A stretch of DNA of 7,833 bases from DASTHS01 sp035718085 (GTDB taxonomy: Bacteria; Actinomycetota; Acidimicrobiia; Acidimicrobiales; Palsa-688). This document shows, piece by piece, positions 1 to 4,583 of the stretch. Made by a program: the position numbers and the translations under genes. The stretch is from contig DASTHS010000007.1 in assembly GCA_035718085.1 (NCBI GenBank), positions 1-7,833 on the forward strand, in the 5' to 3' direction. The notes beneath the pieces were generated by a model that ran no database searches, was not told where the DNA came from, and saw only the letters and a list, made by a program, of their open reading frames with translations. The number at the start of each line of letters is the position of its first letter. Positions within the stretch are counted from its first letter, which is position 1.

Positions 1-427
1 CTTTGGCGGCGTAGCCGAGCGACTCGGCCTTGGCCCGCTCGTAGGAGATGAGCAGCGACACGCCGAGCACTGCGAAGGGCAGCGCGAACGCGTGGCCGTG
101 GTGGTGGTCCTGCAGGTACCAGGCGATGCCACCGAGCACCAATGCGTCGGTCACCCGATCGCACACCGAGTCGAAGAAGGCGCCGCGGACGGTGGACCGC
201 CCCGCGGCCTTGGCCAGCGCACCGTCGAGCAGGTCGGGCACGGCGGCGCCGATCAGCAGGCCGAGGCCGAGGCCGAGGCGGCCGGTGGCGATGGCCCAGG
301 CCGTCGGGAACGCGGCGACCAGGCCGAGGGCGGTCAGGTGGTCGGGCGAGAGGCCCGTCAGGCGCAGCAGCCGCCCGAGGGGCTTCACGGCGAGGTCGAC
401 GCCCCTGCGGAACCGCCCGTCGAGCAC
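1..427 (-). CDS. pgsA: CDP-alcohol phosphatidyltransferase, likely phosphatidylinositol phosphate synthase (5' part only)
   Basis: Membrane enzyme expected to transfer a phosphatidyl group from CDP-diacylglycerol to an alcohol, in this family probably inositol-1-phosphate, the first step toward phosphatidylinositol and PIMs. The first 142 codons are present; the reading frame runs off the window at position 1. The CDP-alcohol transferase signature is complete in spacing: D65-x2-D68-G69-x2-A72-K73-x8-G82-x3-D86-x3-D90, with Lys73 where the consensus has Arg. Hydrophobic segments lie at about 31-47, 51-64 and 112-130. The later ISYERAKAESLGY segment resembles the ISYxxARAE stretch of mycobacterial PgsA1, which favours PIP synthase over phosphatidylglycerophosphate synthase. 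The GTG start at 427 gives an N-terminus VLDGRFRRGVD; no other in-frame start is seen close upstream. There is no Shine-Dalgarno, but TACCGT lies 6 nt before the GTG. It is divergent from the EF-G2 gene. Family is sure; the exact alcohol substrate is inferred. Confidence 0.85.
   Translation of the reverse strand, partial: MLDGRFRRGVDLAVKPLGRLLRLTGLSPDHLTALGLVAAFPTAWAIATGRLGLGLGLLIGAAVPDLLDGALAKAAGRSTVRGAFFDSVCDRVTDALVLGGIAWYLQDHHHGHAFALPFAVLGVSLLISYERAKAESLGYAAK
259..276. repeat. Three perfect tandem copies of GGCCGA inside pgsA
   Basis: GGCCGA is repeated three times, followed by the near-copy GGCGGC. On the coding (minus) strand it encodes an alternating Leu-Gly run (about residues 51-58) in the hydrophobic segment just before the catalytic motif. 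The 6-bp unit keeps frame if copies are gained or lost. It is probably codon-level simplicity in GC-rich DNA rather than a functional repeat. Confidence 0.6.
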
Positions 428-433
428 CCCCCC

Positions 434-439
434 ACGGTA
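434..439 (-). promoter_or_regulatory. Candidate -10 box (TACCGT) for a leaderless pgsA transcript
   Basis: On the minus strand TACCGT fits the actinobacterial -10 pattern TANNNT and is separated by six G residues from the pgsA GTG at 427, so transcription would start at or next to the start codon. No convincing -35 is seen about 17 nt upstream. Assignment rests on position and the TANNNT pattern only. Confidence 0.4.
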
Positions 440-452
440 CCACCCGACCCTG

Positions 453-458
453 TACGCT
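453..458 (+). promoter_or_regulatory. Candidate -10 box (TACGCT) for the EF-G2 gene
   Basis: TACGCT fits TANNNT on the plus strand in the divergent intergenic region. A start site about 7 nt downstream would give a leader of roughly 60 nt that contains the paired hairpins at 466-500 and the ribosome binding site at 515-520. No clear -35 hexamer is visible. Confidence 0.3.
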
Positions 459-465
459 CCGCGGC

Positions 466-500
466 GGGCCCCGCTGGCGGGGTCGGGCCCGGGGGGGCCC
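466..500 (+). promoter_or_regulatory. Hairpin-rich leader with three GGGCCC palindromes upstream of EF-G2
   Basis: GGGCCC occurs at 466-471, 485-490 and 495-500. Two adjacent stems can form: 467-473 with 478-484 (seven pairs including one G-U, loop CTGG) and 485-490 with 495-500 (six G-C pairs, loop GGGG). Because GGGCCC is self-complementary, the first copy could instead pair with the second, so alternative mutually exclusive folds are possible. The stems end 14 nt before the Shine-Dalgarno. No T-run follows, so a classical intrinsic terminator is unlikely. Regulatory function is inferred. Confidence 0.35.
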
Positions 501-514
501 ACAACCGAGACCTC

Positions 515-520
515 GAGGTG
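515..520 (+). promoter_or_regulatory. Ribosome binding site GAGGTG for EF-G2
   Basis: GAGGTG ends 4 nt before the ATG at 525. It is the clearest Shine-Dalgarno in the window and fixes the EF-G2 start despite an open frame extending upstream to position 48. Confidence 0.7.
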
Positions 521-524
521 TGCC

Positions 525-2588
525 ATGGATGCGTACCCGTCGACGGCGCTGCGCACCGTCGCCCTGGTGGGCCACGGCGGCGCGGGCAAGACGACCCTCG
601 CCGAGGCCCTCGCCCACTGCAGCGGCGCCATCGGCCGGCCGGGGCGGGTGGAGGACGGCACCACCATCTCCGACGCCGACCCCGAGGAGCACCAACGCGG
701 GTGCTCGGTGTCGACGGCGCTGCTCGCCCTCGAGTGGCGTGGCCTCAAGCTCAACGTGCTCGACACGCCGGGCACGGCCGACCTGCTCGGCGAGGCGGTC
801 GCCGCTCTCGGGGTGGCCGACGCCGCCGTGTTCGTGGTGAGCGCCGTCGACGGGGTCGAGGTGCAGACCGAGGTGCTCTGGCGGCTGGCGGCCGAGGCCG
901 GGCTGCCGCGGATGGTGTTCGTGAACAAGCTCGACCGTGAGCGCGCCTCGTTCACTCGGGTGCTCGACTCCCTGCGAGAGGTGTTCGGAGCGGGGGTCGC
1001 GCCCCTCGAGCTGCCGATCGGCGAGGAGCAGCGGTTCGTGGGCGTCGTCGACCTCCTGTCGGACACCGCCATCACCTACGCCGACGGCCCGCCGACCACG
1101 GGGCCGGTGCCCGACGACATGGCGACGCGCGAGCACGCCGTGCACGACGCCCTCGTCGAGGGCATCGTCGTCGCCGACGACGACCTCATGGAGCGCTACC
1201 TCGACGGCGAGGTGCCCGACGTCGAGCAGCTGGAGAAGACCCTCGCCGCCGGGGTCGCCGACGGCACGGTGTTCCCCGTGCTGTGCGGGTCGGCGACACG
1301 TGGCATCGGCGTCGACCGGCTGGCCGCGCTGCTCTGCGAGATCGGCCCGTCGCCGCTCGACCGGCCGCCGGCGGTGGTGCACGCCGGCGACCGGGTCGTC
1401 GAGGTGGCGCCCGACCCGCACGGTGCGCCGCTGGTGCGGGTGTGGAAGACCGTCGCCGACCGCCACGTCGGGCGCATCTCGCTGCTGAAGGTGGTGTCGG
1501 GGTCGCTCGAGCCCGACACCGTGCTCGTCGACAGCCGCACCGGCGCCGAGGTGCGGCTGCACGCGCCGTTCACCCTTCGCGGCCACACCCAGCTCCCGGC
1601 CGCCCGCCTGGCCGCCGGCGACCTCGGCGCGGTGGCCAAGCTCGGTGACGTGGCCACGGGCGACACCCTCGCCCCGAAGGGCACGCCCGTGCGGGTGCCC
1701 GGCCCGGCGCTGCCGGCGCCGGTGCACGCCGTGGGCATCCGGCCCCGGGGCAGCGGCGACGACGACAAGCTCATGACCGCCCTGCACCGCCTGGTCGAGG
1801 AAGACCCGACCCTCGCGGTGCGCCGCGACGACGAGACCGGCCAGACCCTGCTCGCCGGGCTGGGCGAGACGCACCTCGCCGTCGCCGCCGAGCGCCTGAG
1901 CCGCCGGTCGGGCGTCGCCGTCGACCTCGAGGAGGTGCGCATCGCCTACCGCGAGACCGTCGCCGGGGTCGCGGAGGCCGAGGGCCGCTACAAGAAGCAG
2001 ACCGGCGGCCACGGCCAGTTCGGGGTGGCCACGCTGCGCGTCGAGCCGCTCGAGCCGGGTGCCGGCTTCCAGTTCGTCGACCAGGTCGTCGGCGGGGTGA
2101 TCCCGCGCCAATACCTGCCCGCGGTGCAAAAGGGCGTGGAGGAGGCGATGGCGGCCGGGGGGCCGCACGGCTTCCCGGTCGTCGACGTGCGGGTCACCTG
2201 CACCGACGGCAAGTCGCACCCGGTCGACTCGTCGGAGATGAGCTTCAAGATGGCGGGGTCGCTGGCGTTCCGGGAGGCGGTCGAGCGGGCGGCCACGGCG
2301 GTGCTCGAACCGGTGTCGGCCGTGGAGGTCGAGGTGGCCGACGGGCTGCTGGGCGACGTCATGGGCGACCTCAACAGCCGCCGCGGGCGGGTGCAGGGCA
2401 CCGCCCCCGGTCGGCCCGGCACCACCGTGGTCTCGGCGCTGGTGCCCGCCGCCGAACTGGTGCGCTACGCCGTCGACCTGCGCTCCCTGACCGGAGGTCG
2501 GGCCACCTTCACTGCCCGCCACGACCACCACGACCGCCTCCCGGCGCACCTGGCGGCAAGCCTGGGCCGCCCCGCCGCATCCCACTGA
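525..2588 (+). CDS. fusA2: Elongation factor G-like protein EF-G2
   Basis: A 687-residue cytoplasmic translational-GTPase homologue with the full EF-G domain set: G domain (about 1-275), domain II (about 297-380), III (about 400-470), IV (about 470-590) and V (about 595-680). G motifs are P-loop GHGGAGKT (16-23), switch I RGCS (58-61), DTPG (80-83), NKLD (134-137) and GSA (255-257). Domain IV keeps GGHGQFG (494-500) and the HPVDSSE tip (565-571); domain V has GDVMGDLNSRRG (about 610-621). It differs from canonical EF-G at catalytic spots: the P-loop Asp of AHIDAGKT is Gly19 and the His after DTPG is Thr84. The mycobacterial EF-G2 (FusA2) likewise lacks that His, and a Mycobacterium smegmatis member is reported, from memory, to bind guanine nucleotides without ribosome-stimulated GTPase activity. 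It is therefore probably not the housekeeping translocase; its role is unknown. The ATG was chosen for its Shine-Dalgarno and because residues upstream lack homology and overlap pgsA antisense. Confidence 0.93.
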   Translation: MDAYPSTALRTVALVGHGGAGKTTLAEALAHCSGAIGRPGRVEDGTTISDADPEEHQRGCSVSTALLALEWRGLKLNVLDTPGTADLLGEAVAALGVADAAVFVVSAVDGVEVQTEVLWRLAAEAGLPRMVFVNKLDRERASFTRVLDSLREVFGAGVAPLELPIGEEQRFVGVVDLLSDTAITYADGPPTTGPVPDDMATREHAVHDALVEGIVVADDDLMERYLDGEVPDVEQLEKTLAAGVADGTVFPVLCGSATRGIGVDRLAALLCEIGPSPLDRPPAVVHAGDRVVEVAPDPHGAPLVRVWKTVADRHVGRISLLKVVSGSLEPDTVLVDSRTGAEVRLHAPFTLRGHTQLPAARLAAGDLGAVAKLGDVATGDTLAPKGTPVRVPGPALPAPVHAVGIRPRGSGDDDKLMTALHRLVEEDPTLAVRRDDETGQTLLAGLGETHLAVAAERLSRRSGVAVDLEEVRIAYRETVAGVAEAEGRYKKQTGGHGQFGVATLRVEPLEPGAGFQFVDQVVGGVIPRQYLPAVQKGVEEAMAAGGPHGFPVVDVRVTCTDGKSHPVDSSEMSFKMAGSLAFREAVERAATAVLEPVSAVEVEVADGLLGDVMGDLNSRRGRVQGTAPGRPGTTVVSALVPAAELVRYAVDLRSLTGGRATFTARHDHHDRLPAHLAASLGRPAASH

Positions 2589-2611
2589 CGACCCGTGCAC
2601 CGAGAGTTCCC

Positions 2612-2654
2612 CCGCCGTTCGGGCGGCCGTCACCGTCGGGCTGGCGCCCGACGG
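2612..2654 (+). terminator. Tandem hairpins after EF-G2, probable terminator
   Basis: A weak stem CCGCC/GGCGG (2612-2616 with 2622-2626) is followed by a perfect 9-bp stem, CCGTCGGGC at 2633-2641 with GCCCGACGG at 2646-2654, loop TGGC. It lies 44 nt after the EF-G2 stop and 22 nt before the phosphoesterase start. There is no T-tract, which is common for GC-rich actinobacterial terminators but lowers certainty. If it terminates, the phosphoesterase has its own promoter. Confidence 0.55.
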
Positions 2655-2676
2655 CTGACTAGCCCATCCTGGTGAG

Positions 2677-4011
2677 GTGACCACCACCCGTCGCCCCCGG
2701 CTGACCGGCGCCGCCCGGTCGGCCGCCGCCGTCGCCGCCGCCCTCGTGGGCCTCGCGCCCGCCGCCGTGCTGGTCGCCCCCGACGCCGCGGCTGCCGGGA
2801 TCGGAGCGGCCTCGGGGATCACCCACGTGTGGCAGATCCAGCTCGAGAACGAGAGCGAGTCGGCCACCTACGGCTGCGGGTCGGGTGCGCCCGACCCCTA
2901 CCTGTGCGGGCTGAAGACCGGCGGGGTGTTCCTGCCCGACTTCTACGCCACCGGCCACGTCAGCCTCGACAACTACCTGGCCCAGGCCGCCGGCGTGCCC
3001 TACAACCCCAGCACCGCCTCCGACTGCGACACCGACTACTACGACGTGCAGGGCGCCCCCGACACCGCCGGCATCGGGACGGCGACCGGCTGCGTCTACC
3101 CGTCGAGCGTGCAGACGATCTACGACCAGCTCACCGGCGTGGGCAAGACCTGGCAGGGGCTGATGGAAGACCTCGGGTTCACCGCCACCCGGGAGACCGC
3201 CTGCGGGATCCCCGAGACCAACGGCGCACCCGACGACCCGGCGGCGGTGCCGCCGCCGGCCGACGCCACCAACACGGCGACCGCGGCCGACCAGTACGCG
3301 GCCCGCCACAACCCGTTCGTCTACTTCCACTCCCTCACCGACGGCGGCGGGTGCGCAAACGTTCGCCCCCTCGGGTCGCCGACCGACCCGCTCTCGGGCC
3401 TGCAGGCCAACCTGCTGAACCCGCCATCGCTCACCTACATCACCCCCAACGTCTGCGACGACGGGCACGACTCCCCCTGCGCCGGCCCGGACCTGCAGGA
3501 CCGGCTCGCCGGCACGCCCGGCGCGAAGGGTGCCGGCGGCCTGACCTCCGCCGACCGCTTCCTGGCCGCCGTCGTGCCGGCGATCGAGGCGTCGCCGGCC
3601 TACCAGGCGGGCACGGGCATGATCGTGATCACCTCCGACGAGGGCTCCACCAGCGACACCTCCAAGTGCTGCGGCGAGGTCGCCCCCACCGGCGGCGGCA
3701 CCGTCGGCGCCGTGCTGGTGTCGAAGGCCCTGCCGGCGGGCGTGTCCACGGTCGCCTACAACCACTTCTCGCTGCTGCGCAGCTACGAAGACCTCTTCGG
3801 CATCACCTCCGGCGGCGCCGACGGCAAGGGGCACCTGCTCGAAGCGGCCACCGCCAACAGCTTCGGCCCCGACGTCTACGACGCGGGCGCCCCGCCGGCC
3901 AGCACCCCCGAGGTGCCCCTCCCGGTGCTCGAGGCGCTGCCGATCGCCGCCGTTGCCCTCGGTGCCGGCTACCTGGCCCGCCGGCGCGCCCGACGGGCGC
4001 AGCGGGCCTGA
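2677..4011 (+). CDS. Exported phosphoesterase (PF04185-like, alkaline phosphatase superfamily) with C-terminal anchor-like tail
   Basis: A 444-residue predicted extracytoplasmic phosphoesterase of the phospholipase C/acid phosphatase type; substrate unknown. The N-terminus has TRRPRL (4-9), which could be a Tat motif, then a hydrophobic Ala-rich stretch (16-34) and an Ala-run cleavage region near 37-40. Family landmarks run in order: QLENES with likely metal ligands E57/N58, GHVSLDNY (93-100) with candidate nucleophile S96, ARHNPFVYF (209-217), ITSDEGS (318-324) with likely ligands D321/E322, and NHFSLLRSYEDLFG starting at N362/H363. Ten Cys in the mature part, including a CC pair (331-332), suggest disulfides. 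The end has PEVPLP (411-416), a hydrophobic stretch (417-434) and an Arg-rich tail (435-443), an architecture like C-terminal sorting or anchor signals. The GTG start at 2677 comes just before the signal peptide. Only a poor Shine-Dalgarno (GGTGAG, abutting) is present; CATCCT at 2665-2670 is a weak -10 candidate. It converges with the HIT gene, 10 bp between stops. Confidence 0.82.
   Translation: MTTTRRPRLTGAARSAAAVAAALVGLAPAAVLVAPDAAAAGIGAASGITHVWQIQLENESESATYGCGSGAPDPYLCGLKTGGVFLPDFYATGHVSLDNYLAQAAGVPYNPSTASDCDTDYYDVQGAPDTAGIGTATGCVYPSSVQTIYDQLTGVGKTWQGLMEDLGFTATRETACGIPETNGAPDDPAAVPPPADATNTATAADQYAARHNPFVYFHSLTDGGGCANVRPLGSPTDPLSGLQANLLNPPSLTYITPNVCDDGHDSPCAGPDLQDRLAGTPGAKGAGGLTSADRFLAAVVPAIEASPAYQAGTGMIVITSDEGSTSDTSKCCGEVAPTGGGTVGAVLVSKALPAGVSTVAYNHFSLLRSYEDLFGITSGGADGKGHLLEAATANSFGPDVYDAGAPPASTPEVPLPVLEALPIAAVALGAGYLARRRARRAQRA
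3986..4000. terminator. Short hairpin at the convergent gene ends, possible terminator for the minus-strand block
   Basis: GCGCCC (3986-3991) and GGGCGC (3995-4000) form a perfect 6-bp stem with a GAC loop. It lies inside the last codons of the phosphoesterase and 21 nt beyond the HIT stop codon, so it could end the thrS-HIT transcript. No T-tract is seen on either strand, and it also encodes the Arg-rich tail, so it may be coincidental. Confidence 0.25.
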
Positions 4012-4021
4012 CGCCGCCCGC

Positions 4022-4567
4022 CTACCCGGCCGGCCACGCCGCCCGCAGCTTGGCCGCCGTGGCCGACAGGGGCTCGGGCAGCACCCGCGCCTCGGCGACC
4101 GCGGTCATGAAGTTGGTGTCGCCCGACCAGCGGGGCAGCACGTGCAGGTGCAGGTGGCCGGGCACCCCGGCCCCCGACGCCTCGCCGAGGTTGGCGCCCA
4201 GGTTCACCCCGTCAGGGTGGTAGGCCGCCTTGACGGCGGCCACCGCCGCCCGGGCGCCGGCCCACAGGTCGGCGGCCTCGGCGTCGTCGAGGGCCTCGAG
4301 GTCGGCGACGTGGCGGGTCGGCAGCACCAGGAGGTGGCCGGTGCCGTAGGGGTAGGCGTTGAGGAGGGCGAACGCGCGACCGGCGGGGTGGCGCCAGACG
4401 ACGTGGGTGGCCTCGTCGGGCTCGCCGGAGGCGAGGATGGCGCAGAACACGCAGGCGTCGGCACCGCTGCCGCGCTCGGCGCGGGTGGCGGCGGCGCCCT
4501 GGATGTAGCCGGTGCGCCAGCCGGCCCACAGGCGGTCGAGCGCCGGGCCGGGCCGCTCGGCGGTCAC
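4022..4567 (-). CDS. HIT family hydrolase/phosphorylase (probable Ap4A-cleaving protein)
   Basis: A 181-residue cytoplasmic histidine-triad protein, expected to split dinucleoside polyphosphates such as Ap4A or related nucleotides. The triad GHLHLHVLPRW has H138, H140 and H142, H140 being the expected nucleophile. Other family landmarks are LDRLWAGWR (10-18), a CVFC pair (C39, C42) that could bind zinc, LLNAYPYGTGHLLVLP, and GVNLGANLG before the triad. The order and wording match the mycobacterial HIT protein beside thrS (Rv2613c, described as an Ap4A phosphorylase; recalled), though that protein appears to lack the CxxC pair. The start is GTG at 4567, 16 nt after the thrS stop, chosen because it leaves only a short lead before LDRLW; starts further upstream would run through the thrS 3' end. 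No Shine-Dalgarno is visible, so translational coupling to thrS is plausible. The gene ends with TAG, convergent with the phosphoesterase. Phosphorylase versus hydrolase activity cannot be decided here. Confidence 0.9.
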   Translation of the reverse strand: MTAERPGPALDRLWAGWRTGYIQGAAATRAERGSGADACVFCAILASGEPDEATHVVWRHPAGRAFALLNAYPYGTGHLLVLPTRHVADLEALDDAEAADLWAGARAAVAAVKAAYHPDGVNLGANLGEASGAGVPGHLHLHVLPRWSGDTNFMTAVAEARVLPEPLSATAAKLRAAWPAG

Positions 4568-4583
4568 CGGCCGGCCGGGCCGC

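Noticed and set aside
48..524. Open frame extending the EF-G2 gene upstream by 159 codons
   Set aside because: The extension has no EF-G similarity, overlaps pgsA antisense, and the ATG at 525 has a good Shine-Dalgarno and begins right before the P-loop domain.
525..2588. Tetracycline-resistance ribosomal protection protein (TetM type)
   Set aside because: TetM-type proteins keep the P-loop Asp and the His after DTPG; this sequence lacks both and fits the actinobacterial EF-G2 pattern instead.
2659..3834. Long minus-strand open frame of 391 codons opposite the phosphoesterase
   Set aside because: Gly/Val/Arg-rich low-complexity translation without motifs; a GC-rich shadow of the plus-strand gene, which has clear family motifs and a signal peptide.
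428..4021. EF-G2 plus phosphoesterase as a recent mobile insertion
   Set aside because: No transposase, integrase, terminal inverted repeats or target duplications were seen at the edges, and base composition resembles the flanks.
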